This document shows positions 1 to 10,532 of a stretch of DNA of 64,000 nt, one piece after another. This DNA is from Verrucomicrobiia bacterium (GTDB lineage Bacteria; Verrucomicrobiota; Verrucomicrobiia; Limisphaerales; JADLHS01). Where the stretch lies: contig JAHCLO010000006.1 of the NCBI GenBank assembly GCA_026125285.1, forward strand, positions 62,001 to 126,000, in the 5' to 3' direction. The translations under genes and the position numbers were made by a program. The notes beneath the pieces are model-generated. The model made no database searches. It saw nothing but the letters and a program-made list of their open reading frames with translations, and was not told where the DNA came from. Every line of letters starts with the position of its first letter. The stretch's first letter is position 1.

Positions 1-1379
1 CCCATTTTGCGAAGGTGGGCAAACCGCTCCTTCATGCCGCCTTTGACCATATCCTTGAGTTGCACGACACCGAGAACTTCCCGGCCTTCGACCACGACCA
101 GTGGCGTGCCACCGGAGCGCGAGACTTCGTCCACTGTTTTTACGACTGGTTCGGGGAATTGCCCACCCAAGCCGTCCACATAAGTCCGCATCGAATCCAC
201 CGCGCCCTTGCGGATGGAACGGGCGACACCACCATTTGCCGGAAAGTCCACGCCACTCATGCGTGTTTGCGCCGTGAACGGAACGAACTTGGCGTGGGGT
301 TGAGCGACATCGCGTCCTCGCAAGTTGAAATTCTCCTTGGCGAGCACGACGATACTGCGGCCTTCGGGTGTCTCATCTGCGAGTGAGGCAAGTTGCGCCG
401 CGTCACCAAGGCGCTCAGCCTGCACGCCCGGCGCGGGCAGAAATGCCGACGCCATCCGATTGCCAAGGGTGATTGTGCCGGTCTTGTCGAGCAGGAGCAC
501 GTCCACATCACCCGCCGCTTCAACTGCACGACCGCTGGTGGCCATCACATTGCGACGGATCAACCGATCGATGCCGCTGATCCCAATCGCGCTCAAAAGC
601 CCACCAATTGTGGTGGGAATCAAACACACGAGCAGCGCGATGAGCACCGGAAGGGAGAAATCCACGCCGGAGTAAATCCCGAACGGCTTGAGCGTCACGC
701 ACACCAGCAGGAAAATGATGGTCAACGCGGAAAGCAGGATGGTAAGGGCGATTTCGTTCGGCGTCTTTTGGCGCTTCGCTCCCTCGACCATCGAAATCAT
801 GCGGTCCAGAAACCCGTGGCCCTTTTCCATCGTGACGCGAATGACAATGCGATCGCTGATGACGCGTGTGCCACCCGTGACGGCGCTCCGGTCGCCGCCA
901 CTCTCGCGGATGACGGGCGCGGATTCGCCGGTGATGGCGGCTTCATCCACGCTTGCGATGCCTTCGATAACTTCCCCATCGGCAGGAATCACATCCCCAG
1001 CTTCGCACACCACGGTGTCGCCTTTCTGCAATTCGGGAGCAGGGACGCGTTCTTCAGTTCCATTTCGCAACCGGCGGGCCACCGTGTCTTTGCGCGCCTT
1101 GCGCAGACTATCAGCCTGCGCCTTGCCTCTTCCTTCCGCCACGGCTTCAGCGAAATTTGCGAACAAAACAGTGAACCAGAGCCATACAGCGAGTTGAGCG
1201 ATGAAACTGCGGTCGTTCGGAGTGTTGAAGACGGCAAAACTGGTCAGCGTCGCGCCAATCATTGTCACAAACATGACCGGGTTCTTCACCATCAGTCTCG
1301 GGTCGAGCTTCTTGAACGATTCGCCGATGGCCGGGCCGACGATTTTCAAATCAAAGAGTGAGGGCGCTTTCGGTGTCAT
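1..1379 (-). CDS. kdpB: Potassium-transporting P-type ATPase subunit KdpB, 3' end beyond window
   Basis: Catalytic subunit of the Kdp high-affinity K+ uptake complex in the inner membrane; it hydrolyses ATP through a phospho-aspartate. Reading the minus strand from the ATG at 1379 gives a protein starting [10 protein letters not shown], with the P-type actuator motif AITGES and the phosphorylation motif DKTGT near residue 305, which is where E. coli KdpB has Asp307. About 459 residues are inside the window; the nucleotide-binding remainder and C-terminal helices lie beyond position 1. The gene follows kdpA with a 14-base gap, as in kdpFABC operons, and GGGGAAA precedes the start. Identification is secure; whether the operon works is doubtful because kdpA is broken upstream. 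Confidence 0.95.
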   Translation of the reverse strand, partial: MTPKAPSLFDLKIVGPAIGESFKKLDPRLMVKNPVMFVTMIGATLTSFAVFNTPNDRSFIAQLAVWLWFTVLFANFAEAVAEGRGKAQADSLRKARKDTVARRLRNGTEERVPAPELQKGDTVVCEAGDVIPADGEVIEGIASVDEAAITGESAPVIRESGGDRSAVTGGTRVISDRIVIRVTMEKGHGFLDRMISMVEGAKRQKTPNEIALTILLSALTIIFLLVCVTLKPFGIYSGVDFSLPVLIALLVCLIPTTIGGLLSAIGISGIDRLIRRNVMATSGRAVEAAGDVDVLLLDKTGTITLGNRMASAFLPAPGVQAERLGDAAQLASLADETPEGRSIVVLAKENFNLRGRDVAQPHAKFVPFTAQTRMSGVDFPANGGVARSIRKGAVDSMRTYVDGLGGQFPEPVVKTVDEVSRSGGTPLVVVEGREVLGVVQLKDMVKGGMKERFAHLRKM

Positions 1380-1393
1380 GGTGATTTCCCCGG

Positions 1394-2869
1394 TTAAAAC
1401 AGTTTCCCCTGCAGCATTTGGAAGTGCTCGACAATTGGACCTAGCGCGAGCGCGGGCAGGAAGTTCAGCGCGCCTACGAGCAGGATTGTGCCGAGCAACA
1501 GAATGACGAATGTGCCACCATGAACTGGGAATGTGCCGACACTGGCCGGCGCAACCTTCTTTTGTGCCAGCGAACCCGCCAGCGCCATGATGGGGATGAT
1601 CATCCAGAACCGCCCGATGAGCATGGCGATGCCGAGGGTGGTGTTATACCAGGGTGTGTTGCCACTGAGTCCGGCAAAGGCACTGCCGTTGTTCCCCGTG
1701 GCCGAGCTGAAGGCGTAAAGCATCTCGCTCAAACCATGCGGACCGGCGTTGTTCAACCCTGCTTTGCCCCACTCGCTCACTGCGGCCCAGGCAGCGAAAC
1801 CAAGAATGGAGAGGCAAAGCACCAGCAGTGAGAGCATCGCCATCTTCACGTCGAACGCGCCGATCTTCTTGCCGAGATACTCCGGAGTGCGTCCGACCAT
1901 CAGCCCGGCGATAAACACTGCAAGGATGACGAACACGAGCATGCCGTAGAGCCCCGCACCAACCCCGCCGAAGATGATTTCACCAAGCTGGATGTTGAAC
2001 AGCGGCACAAACCCGCCAAGCGGCGTGAAAGAGTCGTGCATGGAGTTGACTGCGCCACACGAAGCATCTGTGGTGATCGTGGCGAATAAGGCGGAGTTGA
2101 AGACGCCGAAGCGAACTTCCTTGCCTTCCATGTTGCCATCCGCAGCCGCGACACCGAGTTGATGATGAATGGGATTACCGGCGGATTCGGCCCACCAACA
2201 CGTAAGTACCCCGGCGAGGAACAGAATCATCATCGCGGTCCACACCGACCAGCCGTGCGCCTGATTCTTCGTCATGCGACCCAGCCAATAGGTCAGTCCG
2301 CTCCCGATGCTGAAGATGGAGAGCATCTGGATGAAGTTGGACAGCGGAGTGGGATTCTCGAATGGATGCGCCGCGTTGGCGTTTACATAGCCGCCGCCGT
2401 TCGTGCCGAGCATCTTGATCGCGACTTGAGACGCCATCGGGCCTTGCACGATGGTTTGGGTCGCGCCTTCGACCGTCGTCGCTTGTGTGTAAGGTTTGAA
2501 GTTTTGAATCATCCCCTGAGATACAAGAAACACGGCGAAGACGAGACAGATGGGGAGGAGCAGGTAGTAAGTCACGCGCACCAGGTCCACCCAGAAGTTG
2601 CCAAGCGTTTTGGCGGAATGCCTTGCGATACCCCTAACGAGCGCGGCGGCGAGTCCAATTCCCACGGCGGCGGAAGCGAAGTTGTGCAAGGCAAGGGCTA
2701 CCATCTGGGAGAAATACGACATCGTGGATTCGCCACCATAGTTCTGCCAGTTCGTGTTGGTGGTAAAACTAACGGCCGTGTTGAAGGCGAGGTCCGGCGA
2801 CAGCGGGCCAAGGTGTTGCGGATTGAGCGGGAGGAGGTATTGCAACCGGAGTATCGCGTAGGTGAACAT
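1394..2869 (-). CDS. kdpA: Potassium-transporting ATPase subunit KdpA, 5'-truncated
   Basis: K+-channel-like subunit of KdpFABC. The selectivity-filter segments are present: [44 protein letters not shown] and [12 protein letters not shown]. Family members are usually about 560 to 600 residues; this frame has about 490 and begins at what would be the end of the second membrane helix ([14 protein letters not shown]), so the first 60 or so residues and kdpF are missing. The frame stays open a little further to 2896, but that part reads into the opposite-strand helicase gene and is not KdpA-like. The break coincides with the 5' break of that helicase at about 2865, so this is probably a rearrangement product and a non-functional remnant, unless the join is an assembly error. 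Confidence 0.88.
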   Translation of the reverse strand: MFTYAILRLQYLLPLNPQHLGPLSPDLAFNTAVSFTTNTNWQNYGGESTMSYFSQMVALALHNFASAAVGIGLAAALVRGIARHSAKTLGNFWVDLVRVTYYLLLPICLVFAVFLVSQGMIQNFKPYTQATTVEGATQTIVQGPMASQVAIKMLGTNGGGYVNANAAHPFENPTPLSNFIQMLSIFSIGSGLTYWLGRMTKNQAHGWSVWTAMMILFLAGVLTCWWAESAGNPIHHQLGVAAADGNMEGKEVRFGVFNSALFATITTDASCGAVNSMHDSFTPLGGFVPLFNIQLGEIIFGGVGAGLYGMLVFVILAVFIAGLMVGRTPEYLGKKIGAFDVKMAMLSLLVLCLSILGFAAWAAVSEWGKAGLNNAGPHGLSEMLYAFSSATGNNGSAFAGLSGNTPWYNTTLGIAMLIGRFWMIIPIMALAGSLAQKKVAPASVGTFPVHGGTFVILLLGTILLVGALNFLPALALGPIVEHFQMLQGKLF

Positions 2870-5069
2870 TGTGACCCACTCCGGTTTCGAGCGCATCCCG
2901 CTGGCGCGCGAGACACAGGAACGATTCTTCGAGGAACAGATTCACGAGCTGGAAATGATCAAGCGGGAGCACGCGGATTCCTCGAATCGTCGGCTGGTAA
3001 AGGAAATTGAGCGGGCGAAGAAGCGACTGGAAGCCAAGCTGCAAGCCCTCGCCGCCGAGCACAAGAAGGACAACACGCTCACGTTCGAGGAACTCGGCGT
3101 GGACCGGTTGTTTGTGGACGAGGCGCACTACTTCAAGAACCTCTTTTATGTCACCAAGATGACCCGCATTGCGGGCTTGCCGCAGACCGCGAGTGAACGC
3201 GCGTTCGACATGTATCTCAAGGTGCGGCACGTTCAGTCGCTCAATGGCGGCGGTGGTGTGGTGTTCGCCACCGGCACGCCCATCGCGAACAGCATGGCGG
3301 AGATGTTCACCATGCAGCGCTATCTCCAGCCTGACGATCTGAAGAAACACAACCTGCATCACTTCGATTCGTGGGCGGCCACGTTCGGCGAACCCGTCAC
3401 AGCAATGGAACTTTCTCCGGACGGGGCGGGCTACCGGCTTAACACACGCTTTGCCCGCTTCATCAACGTGCCGGAGTTGATGCAGATGTTCCGCCAGTCC
3501 GCCGACGTGCAGACCGCCGCGATGTTGAATCTGCCGCGCCCGAAGCTGGACGGCGAGAAGCCCGCCATCCGCAACGCGCCGGCGACCGACGAGTTAAAGG
3601 AGTTTGTCCAATCGCTTGCCGCCCGGGCTGAAAAAGTGAAAGGCGGACGTATTGATCCGAGAGAAGACAACATGCTGAAAATCACGTCCGAAGGGCGGAA
3701 GGCAGCATTGGATCTCCGGCTCATCACGCCCACCGCGCCCGACGAGCCACAGGGGAAGGTCAATCTAGCCGTCGAGAACATTCACCGCATCTGGCAGGCG
3801 ACCGCTGTAGAGCGGTCAGCACAGCTTGTCTTTTGTGACCTCTCGACCCCGAAGGACAAGGGTTTCTCAGTCTATCGCGACATGGGGGAAAAATTGGAAC
3901 GCCTCGGCGTGCCGACCCGCGAAATTGCTTTCATCCAGGACCACGACTCGGACGCCTCCAAGCTCGCACTGTTCCGCGACGTGCGTGCAGGCAAGGTTCG
4001 CGTTCTGTTCGGCAGCACGCAGAAGATGGGTTCAGGGACGAACGTGCAGGAACGGTTGATTGCCTTGCACCATCTCGATGCCCCCTGGCGACCAGCGGAC
4101 GTGGAACAACGCGAAGGGCGCATCCTCCGCCAGGGAAACAAGAACGCAGTCGTCTCGGTTTTTCGTTACGTCACTGAAGGTTCGTTTGACGCCTACATGT
4201 GGCAGACGTTGGAGACGAAGGCCAAGTTCATCGCTCAGGTCATGAGCGGCGACATGACCATTCGCCGTCTTGAAGACCTCGATTCGGCGGCGTTGACCTA
4301 TGCTGAGGTGAAGGCCATCGCGTCCGGCAACCCGCTGGTGATCGAGAAAGCCCAGGTGGACGCCGAGTTGATGCGGCTCACGCGATTGCGCTCCGCCCAC
4401 GCCGAGGAGCAATACCGCATCCGGTCGAATCTACGGCGCGCTCACGAGGACGCCGAAATGTTCGCCTCCCGCCTGACAAATCTCCGCCAGGACCTCACCC
4501 TTCGACAGGACACCTCTGGTGACAGGTTCAGCATCGAACTGGATGGTCAGGAAACCAACAACCGTGGCATTGCTGGTGAGTTGATCTTGCGTCGAGCTGA
4601 AAAACTCAAGAACCGCTTCGGCGACGACGTGCGAATAGGACGCTTTGCCGGTTTCGACCTTTTCCTGCGTCCGAGTTTCAACAACACCGTTGAAGTTGTT
4701 GTGCGCGGCAAGAACAGCTACGCCGCCAGAGTCACGGATACGGCTTTGGGCACGATCCGATCGCTGGAAGCGACGGTCCAAGGACTTGAGGAACGCGTCA
4801 CCAAATTGGAGTCCGACATCGCGGACGCCCACAAGCGTACCAAGGAACTCGGAACAAAAGTCGGCGCGCCATTCGAGAAAGAGGAGCACTACCAGCGCCT
4901 TTGCCGCCGCCAGAGCGAAATCGAGGAGCAGCTCGACCTGACCAAGAACCAAGCGCCCAGCCAGGTTGAAGCCGAATCCACGGAAACAGTGGAGCAAAAG
5001 ACCTCCGAACGCCGCTCACACAAGAATCATCACGCACGCTCCAGTCACCGCGCCGCCGTCCACGTATGA
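2862..5069 (+). CDS. DarB-like helicase/methylase family protein, 5'-truncated (C-terminal helicase half)
   Basis: The 735-residue frame starts at a GTG and opens directly with [12 protein letters not shown], an internal motif of very large (often 1500 residues or more) plasmid and phage helicase-methylase proteins of the P1 DarB type. Visible are Walker B DEAH (about residue 85), motif [12 protein letters not shown] (about 133), motif [17 protein letters not shown] (about 383) and motif [13 protein letters not shown] (about 415), then a coiled coil from about 610 to 715. Walker A and any methylase domain are absent, so it should have no ATPase activity. Its stop overlaps the next gene (ATGA), so the two were an operon. 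The family in known elements acts in anti-restriction or DNA transfer; here it is most likely a pseudogene left at a deletion junction. Confidence 0.8.
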   Translation: MNIVTHSGFERIPLARETQERFFEEQIHELEMIKREHADSSNRRLVKEIERAKKRLEAKLQALAAEHKKDNTLTFEELGVDRLFVDEAHYFKNLFYVTKMTRIAGLPQTASERAFDMYLKVRHVQSLNGGGGVVFATGTPIANSMAEMFTMQRYLQPDDLKKHNLHHFDSWAATFGEPVTAMELSPDGAGYRLNTRFARFINVPELMQMFRQSADVQTAAMLNLPRPKLDGEKPAIRNAPATDELKEFVQSLAARAEKVKGGRIDPREDNMLKITSEGRKAALDLRLITPTAPDEPQGKVNLAVENIHRIWQATAVERSAQLVFCDLSTPKDKGFSVYRDMGEKLERLGVPTREIAFIQDHDSDASKLALFRDVRAGKVRVLFGSTQKMGSGTNVQERLIALHHLDAPWRPADVEQREGRILRQGNKNAVVSVFRYVTEGSFDAYMWQTLETKAKFIAQVMSGDMTIRRLEDLDSAALTYAEVKAIASGNPLVIEKAQVDAELMRLTRLRSAHAEEQYRIRSNLRRAHEDAEMFASRLTNLRQDLTLRQDTSGDRFSIELDGQETNNRGIAGELILRRAEKLKNRFGDDVRIGRFAGFDLFLRPSFNNTVEVVVRGKNSYAARVTDTALGTIRSLEATVQGLEERVTKLESDIADAHKRTKELGTKVGAPFEKEEHYQRLCRRQSEIEEQLDLTKNQAPSQVEAESTETVEQKTSERRSHKNHHARSSHRAAVHV

Positions 5070-5353
5070 ACACGACCGATCAACAGAACGAGTTTCGCAG
5101 TTGGAAGATCCTGCCCGCACGCCTCGACTCTACCCAGACCGCGTGGTATCTCGGCTTCGAGCCGCACGAAATCCCGATGCTCATTGCCGCGAACCTGCTG
5201 AAACCCCTTGGGAAGCCCGCACGCAATTGCACCAAGTATTTCGCCACCGAAGCGCTGGAGCAACTGCGCCGCGACGAGAAATGGCTCGCCCGTGCCAGCG
5301 ACGCCATCGCCGCGTATTGGCGGCAGAGAAACGCCCGCAAGCGAAAGTCGTAG
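5066..5353 (+). CDS. Small HTH-like DNA-binding protein, paralogue of the one at 61042
   Basis: A 95-residue protein that overlaps the helicase stop by four bases. It shares the pattern LPARL...AW-LGF...IP-L...LLK-LG-P...KYFAT...WLA-ASDA...W with the 108-residue protein at 61042-61368; I estimate roughly half of the aligned residues are identical. The layout of short helices ending in a basic tail resembles MerR/excisionase-type winged helices (a 'choose the target' HTH), but I cannot name the family. Each copy sits just before an integrase or its cargo, on the opposite strand, which suggests an excisionase or directionality role. In this copy the Wadjet operon separates it from int1. Confidence 0.6.
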   Translation: MNTTDQQNEFRSWKILPARLDSTQTAWYLGFEPHEIPMLIAANLLKPLGKPARNCTKYFATEALEQLRRDEKWLARASDAIAAYWRQRNARKRKS

Positions 5354-5377
5354 ATTAGGTTTTTCTCTCCCACACCT

Positions 5378-6511
5378 TCAGTCATAGAATGGCCAGTGTG
5401 CGCATTTGGGGCGTCCTAGTGATTCCTGCTCAAAAGGAATTCGACCGTGCTGCATGTGCAATGGCTGGAAATCACGGCCGGACTTCTCGCGAAGAACTCG
5501 GAGAATATCAAAGCCGGCCTCATCGCTGTCACCGAAATGCCAGAATTCCAGTTCAGTTGGTAATCGTTGCAACAGTTTCAACGTGCCAGAACCCGGATAG
5601 CTGGTCTGGATAAGCAATGTTCCCGATTTTAGTTTGGCGAGTTCGTGAAACGATGTTTCGTTTTCAACCGTGAGGCAACGCCGGGCGTTAGTGACCACGC
5701 TGTCGGCCCGCGCGATGTCCGCTTCGGCCAACCGGAACGCGCCCTGCAAGCGCCCCAAATCCAGCCATTCGCCATCGAGTCGAATCTTCATCGGACCGTG
5801 GACCAAGGCAAAACGTGGGTTTGGCAGAATCCCCAAATCGTCCAAGGCACGGATTTGACCGTTCGTTATCTCTCCCAGAAGACGCCCCAGCTTGCCGCGC
5901 AGCTTGTCGCGAAATTCACCGTCTCGATCCTGCACAGCAAGGGATTCCAGCGTTTTGGAATCACCACAAAGCACACAACTCACAAACCGCACCAACGATT
6001 CGCCGTCCCAAGCAAGCAAACGAGGGATGAGCGCCAGTATCTTCTCGTTTGCCTCACTTGGGTGGCGGTCGAAAGGCTCGACCGATTTCCCAGTAAGCGC
6101 CGCTACCCGCTTGCGCTCGCACCAAGTCATCCATCCCTCGCGCCAGCGTGGGAGTAAGTCCAGCGCGGACGCAGCAGCGAACTGTTTCGCCAACGATTCT
6201 CGAACTGACTTGGGAGAACTTTGGCCAAGAAGATCAAACAAACTCGTCTCGTTGGCCGGGGAGAATCGAACCTGGTGGAGCGAAGCGCGATCCCGCTTGT
6301 GGAGTGGTTCAAGTTTGAGGATTCCCGCCTGCTCGGCTTCCCGAAGTTGTTGCTCCGCCACGGCCCGCAAGTCACCTTCGGAAGCATCGGCATCCCTCAA
6401 CAAGTCCTCTACCTCCACCAGCACATCCCGGCTGGCCGCGCCGGTTCGGCCCGCCAACCTGCGTTCATAGCGGCGCGCGAGGGCTTCAAGCACGGGTGCG
6501 GGATGTTTCAT
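5378..6511 (-). CDS. jetD: Wadjet subunit JetD (DUF2220/Toprim-like nuclease)
   Basis: JetD is the DNA-cleaving subunit of Wadjet, the SMC-type complex that recognises small circular DNA by loop extrusion and cuts it. The 377-residue protein has an N-terminal helical/winged region (DUF3322-like) and a C-terminal Toprim-like fold related to topoisomerase VI A: the acidic motifs ENETSF (about residue 295) and FGDSDEAGFDIL (about 335) carry the expected metal-binding Glu and Asp residues. It is the last gene of jetABCD, two bases after the jetC stop. Length and gene position match intact systems. The convergent gene at 5066-5353 ends 24 bases away. Confidence 0.88.
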   Translation of the reverse strand: MKHPAPVLEALARRYERRLAGRTGAASRDVLVEVEDLLRDADASEGDLRAVAEQQLREAEQAGILKLEPLHKRDRASLHQVRFSPANETSLFDLLGQSSPKSVRESLAKQFAAASALDLLPRWREGWMTWCERKRVAALTGKSVEPFDRHPSEANEKILALIPRLLAWDGESLVRFVSCVLCGDSKTLESLAVQDRDGEFRDKLRGKLGRLLGEITNGQIRALDDLGILPNPRFALVHGPMKIRLDGEWLDLGRLQGAFRLAEADIARADSVVTNARRCLTVENETSFHELAKLKSGTLLIQTSYPGSGTLKLLQRLPTELEFWHFGDSDEAGFDILRVLREKSGRDFQPLHMQHGRIPFEQESLGRPKCAHWPFYD

Positions 6512-6513
6512 GG

Positions 6514-9500
6514 CTACCTTGCCATCAACCGGCGTGCGTCATCGGAGTTGCGCGCGAGGCTGACGGGAATGTTCCTTATCTCGGTTCGGTTGCCGAGGCG
6601 GCGTTCCTCTTTCGACACCACCACCAGCCAGTCGCAATGCTCAAAGGCGTAGGGAATGTTTCCCGTGCTCATGGAAAAGACGCCTTGGAGGTCGAAGGCT
6701 TTGAGCGCAGTAATGCAGTCCTTGATCCGTTCGCCGCTCAGTTTCGAGAATGCCTCGTCAATCGGAACGAGCCCCAGCGACGGCTCGGGCTTGCGCGAAC
6801 TGTAACGCCGGTAGGCACGCAGGTAACTGGCGAGAATGGCGATGAAGAAGGGCGACTGGTTTTCGCCACCGCTGAACTTGCCCGAGTGCCGGTCCACGCT
6901 CGTTTTGCGGCCGTCGGCTTCCACGACTTCCATGTCGTATTCGTAGTAATGCCGATAATCGAGCAACCGAGCGGCCTCTGCGCCATCAGGAGCTTCGGTG
7001 AGAGTTTTGAGGAAATGATTGATCGCGTCTCGAAAACGCTGGTCAGCGGAAGCGAAGAACAAGTCATCCTCGCGGGCGATGGCGCTGGCTTCCAATAGTT
7101 CGTGGTATAGCAGGTAGTCTGGATTGCGTCGGTAACGCAGTTCGTAGGTGTTCGTGCCAATGGGACGTTTCTTGAGGGCGGTATTCAGCAAGGCAACGAG
7201 GTTGACCACCTCTTGCAGGGCGCTGTGAAGCTTCTCAAGAACTTGGGTGCGGAAGAGCTTCTCCCAGTTCTTGCGTTCTCGTTCAGCTTTGGCTCGGTAA
7301 TCGGGAATGTCGCTTTCCTCCAACTTGGCCAGTTGCTTGGCGTGCGCGTCGTTGGTGTCTGCCTCAATCGGAAGGTCGTCGAATTTGGAATGGGCGATGG
7401 CCAGTTCTCGTCGCTTGGCTTTCAAATCCTCCCACGCTGCCGCAGCATCGCGGTCGCAGGTGTGAAACTGTTCATTGAAGCGATTCGCCGCAGTGTCTTT
7501 GACAGGATAGCGCGCGAGCATGTCTGAACGCATTTCTTCCAGACGCTTCAGCGATGGAGATACGTCAACTTCATTGCGAATCTGATCAAATTTCTCTGCC
7601 AGTTTGCCGACTTCACCCCGCGCGGTTGCAACATGAGTTTCAAGCCGCCGCACCTCCCCGCGTTTCTCACTGCGGTTGAGGGCGTCACGTTCATTCTCCA
7701 TCGCCTTCAGGTTTGCTTCCAACTTCGTCTGTTCGTTCGCCAGTTCATCAAACTTCGAGCGATCAAGTCGGTTGAGCTTGGCAATGTTTTCCTTCAACTC
7801 ATCTTGAAGCTTTGGCAACTCCTGGGCACGCGCCAAATCCTGGTAGAGGCTTGGTGCAATTTCAAAATGCTCGCGCCAGCCTTCATTAAGCGACTTCAAA
7901 GCGCGTTCGACCGGAGACAACTTGCGCTCCTCGTTGGCCAAATCCTCGGCCTGCTTTTCCTTCCACAGGCGCTGCTGTTCCAGACCCTTCTGGCCGACAA
8001 ATGGGTTGCCGTCGTAGAAACGTGGACGCTCAACGAACGCGCCCCGCAACATGAAACCATCCGGCAGGATGGCGAAGTCATGGTCTCGCAAGTCCTCGCG
8101 CCGTTCGACGCACATCAAGCTTCCGAATGCTTCACTGATAACCGCCTCCGCGACGGGATGGCTGGGCTTCAATTTCTCGGCCAGAGAGCCAGGCCGAACT
8201 GGTTTCCGGCGCTGCAACGCTTTCGCCGGATTCACCAGCGATTCGCGGCCAGCGTCGCCAGCAAGTTCTGCCGGCTTGAGCGCATGATAAATCTTCTCTG
8301 CTTGATCGTAATGCTCCGTCGCCACGACGACACCAAACTTCCGGGCGAAAGCAACTTCGATGGCGGGTCTCCAGCGTTCGTCCGTCACCTCGCACAACTC
8401 ACGGAGGTGTCGCGCCGGCAAATCTGCGCCGGGCGCGAGCAGACGATTATTGAGAGCGTCCAACAAGCGCGTTGGGAAAGGCAGCTTGCCGATTTTGAGG
8501 GCCGCAAGTTCGTCGCGAAGCTGGCCCAAGTCCTGGCGAATGTCACCAAGTCGTTTGATGGTCTGCCCGGCGGCACGGCTGGCGGCAGCCGCCGCATTCT
8601 GCGTGGCGGTGTTCAAAGCGGGAAGGGTTTCGCCAGCCTTGCCAACACCTCCATCCGTCACGGCCTGAATGGCTCGCTCGACGGAGTTAACCGATGCAGC
8701 ATCCAACTCAAGAGGCAGGGCGCGAAACTCCTTCTGCCACGACCGAGCATTGCGGATGCGGTTGGCAAGCGCGTCATCCAGCGATTTGCCAATACCACTG
8801 AGGCCGCTGATTTGGTGAGTGAGTTCGGAATTGCGACCTTTGATGAATTTGTAGAGCTGCCCTTCTGGTGTTTCGCCAATGAGCGCATCTATCTTCTTCG
8901 ATTCGGCGCGTCCCCGCTCGATCAATTCAATCAGTTCCACCAGCCGCTTTTCCTCGTCCGCATTCTCCGCTTTGAGTTTCGCGAGTCGTGATTCCTCGGC
9001 TTGAAGTTGTTCGGCGGCGTGCTCATGTCTGAGTTGCCCTTCGAGGTAGCGGGCGAGAGCACGGTCACGGCGAAGTTCCGTCAGGCGCGCAAAGGTATCG
9101 CGAATGGTTTTCAGCTTCTCGAACTGATCGTTCAGATCGTTCAAGTCGCGTTCGTAGCCAAGAAATGTGCGATAGCTCGCGGTTACGTCGCTCACGTCCA
9201 GCTTGTCGGCAGGCAGAATGAAGTTGCGCGCGAAATCATTGAAGCTCTTCAGGAAAGTGAACGACATCGCTGTCGGCAGCAGGGCGCGGAGCACGGCACG
9301 ATCGAAGTTCAAGTGGGTTGGTTGGGCCATATCGCGCAGGTAAGCGTCCAATCCTTCGGTATACAGCCGACCCTCACGCGCCTCGACAAACGCCTTGAAT
9401 ACCGGGTAATCAAGCGGGCGTTTGTCAGGATGGAGAAAATCGCTTCGTGTCAGGGCGGCGGGAATGAAGAACGGCGTCACCTTGCCATGCGCTTCGGCCG

Positions 9501-9864
9501 CGCTGGCGAATTCGATTCTCAGTCCCCAGGTTTCAGCCCGCTTGCCATTTGGCCAGGTGAATCCTAGCGCCACATACGTGATGGCACTCTGCCGCATGTA
9601 TTTGTCCACGCCACCTTCATCGTCCTTGAGGTCGCCCAAGCTATAGCCTTTGAGCGAACGGTCCGAGCGGTCACCCGTGGCGGATTGGTTAAAGCGAACG
9701 AGACGTTGGTCGCCGACGAGAACCAGCTGCACCAAATCCATCAGGATGGATTTGCCCGAGCCGGTGACGCCGGCCAGCAACAGGTTTCCCTCCACCGGTA
9801 TGCTGTCCTTGTAGCCATACCAGTTCAGCGCGTGTATGTGGGTTAAGCGGATCGTGCGGCTCAT
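6514..9864 (-). CDS. jetC: Wadjet subunit JetC (SMC/SbcC-like ATPase)
   Basis: SMC-like motor of Wadjet; the 1116 residues match an intact subunit. Walker A GVTGSGKS lies at residues 32-39 and is followed by the ILMDLVQLVLVGDQR segment. A long central region is rich in heptads (about 250-480 and 680-930), as expected for a coiled-coil arm with a hinge. Near the C-terminus are the ABC signature FSGGENQ and the Walker B/D-loop PIDEAFSKLSGERI. The start overlaps the jetB stop by four bases (ATGA), so translation is coupled. All ATPase motifs look intact. Confidence 0.92.
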   Translation of the reverse strand: MSRTIRLTHIHALNWYGYKDSIPVEGNLLLAGVTGSGKSILMDLVQLVLVGDQRLVRFNQSATGDRSDRSLKGYSLGDLKDDEGGVDKYMRQSAITYVALGFTWPNGKRAETWGLRIEFASAAEAHGKVTPFFIPAALTRSDFLHPDKRPLDYPVFKAFVEAREGRLYTEGLDAYLRDMAQPTHLNFDRAVLRALLPTAMSFTFLKSFNDFARNFILPADKLDVSDVTASYRTFLGYERDLNDLNDQFEKLKTIRDTFARLTELRRDRALARYLEGQLRHEHAAEQLQAEESRLAKLKAENADEEKRLVELIELIERGRAESKKIDALIGETPEGQLYKFIKGRNSELTHQISGLSGIGKSLDDALANRIRNARSWQKEFRALPLELDAASVNSVERAIQAVTDGGVGKAGETLPALNTATQNAAAAASRAAGQTIKRLGDIRQDLGQLRDELAALKIGKLPFPTRLLDALNNRLLAPGADLPARHLRELCEVTDERWRPAIEVAFARKFGVVVATEHYDQAEKIYHALKPAELAGDAGRESLVNPAKALQRRKPVRPGSLAEKLKPSHPVAEAVISEAFGSLMCVERREDLRDHDFAILPDGFMLRGAFVERPRFYDGNPFVGQKGLEQQRLWKEKQAEDLANEERKLSPVERALKSLNEGWREHFEIAPSLYQDLARAQELPKLQDELKENIAKLNRLDRSKFDELANEQTKLEANLKAMENERDALNRSEKRGEVRRLETHVATARGEVGKLAEKFDQIRNEVDVSPSLKRLEEMRSDMLARYPVKDTAANRFNEQFHTCDRDAAAAWEDLKAKRRELAIAHSKFDDLPIEADTNDAHAKQLAKLEESDIPDYRAKAERERKNWEKLFRTQVLEKLHSALQEVVNLVALLNTALKKRPIGTNTYELRYRRNPDYLLYHELLEASAIAREDDLFFASADQRFRDAINHFLKTLTEAPDGAEAARLLDYRHYYEYDMEVVEADGRKTSVDRHSGKFSGGENQSPFFIAILASYLRAYRRYSSRKPEPSLGLVPIDEAFSKLSGERIKDCITALKAFDLQGVFSMSTGNIPYAFEHCDWLVVVSKEERRLGNRTEIRNIPVSLARNSDDARRLMAR

Positions 9865-10532
9865 TCGTCTTTGTCCCCTTCGTCGTCATCGGCGACAGGA
9901 ACGGCACTCTCGGCAGCTTCCTTGGCCGCCACCAGATACCGCTCGGCGTTCTTATTCCATTCCTCAATGCTCTGGAATGGAATGACCCGCTTGAGAGTCG
10001 GGAAAATCTCGATGATTGAGCGCTCCAACGCGTTGTCCGTCGAAAAGCGCAGCAGGTTCTTACGCTGGGCCAATGAGAGGATTTCGCGCAGTCGCGTGGG
10101 ACTGGGCTGAAACTTCCTCAACGGCTCGAATTTGGCAGCGAGTGAGTCGTTCAGTTGTTGCGCGGTCAGTCGCACCGGCGGCGTTTCACCCCGATCGCGA
10201 ACGGCCGTGTCGAATTCATACCACAACGTGAGCAGCACGAGAGTGGCATCGAGTTTGAGCCGGAGTAAAAAAGCAGCACTCTGCGGCACGGCTTGCACCG
10301 TGCGATCCTGATGTTCCCAATGCAGTCTGAGATCAAGAAGTCCGGCCAATTCATCCACCCAGGGGCGATTTTGGTAACACCAGTGGTAAAGGTCGGTCTG
10401 GGCGGGTTCAAGCCCGAGGATCGAGCCGTGGGCCATCAACCGGCGCAGCGCTTCACCCAACCGTTCGCGGTCGTGCAGTTGCAGCCGCGAGAGGAGGCCG
10501 CTGGCGCTGTCTGACGTTTCGTGGTCGCTCAT
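9861..10532 (-). CDS. jetB: Wadjet subunit JetB (DUF4194, kite/MukE-like)
   Basis: A 223-residue winged-helix accessory protein of the DUF4194 type, which in Wadjet bridges the kleisin JetA and the SMC heads of JetC, as MukE does in MukBEF. The sequence is helical, with the recognisable core QTDLYHWCYQNRPWVDELAG near residue 45 and an acidic tail (VADDDEGDKDE). It overlaps both neighbours by four bases (10529-10532 and 9861-9864). Assignment rests on gene order and size more than on a sharp motif. Confidence 0.85.
   Translation of the reverse strand: MSDHETSDSASGLLSRLQLHDRERLGEALRRLMAHGSILGLEPAQTDLYHWCYQNRPWVDELAGLLDLRLHWEHQDRTVQAVPQSAAFLLRLKLDATLVLLTLWYEFDTAVRDRGETPPVRLTAQQLNDSLAAKFEPLRKFQPSPTRLREILSLAQRKNLLRFSTDNALERSIIEIFPTLKRVIPFQSIEEWNKNAERYLVAAKEAAESAVPVADDDEGDKDE

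Noticed and set aside
393-1361. 322-codon plus-strand open frame
   Set aside because: It lies entirely antisense to kdpB, which has clear P-type ATPase motifs.
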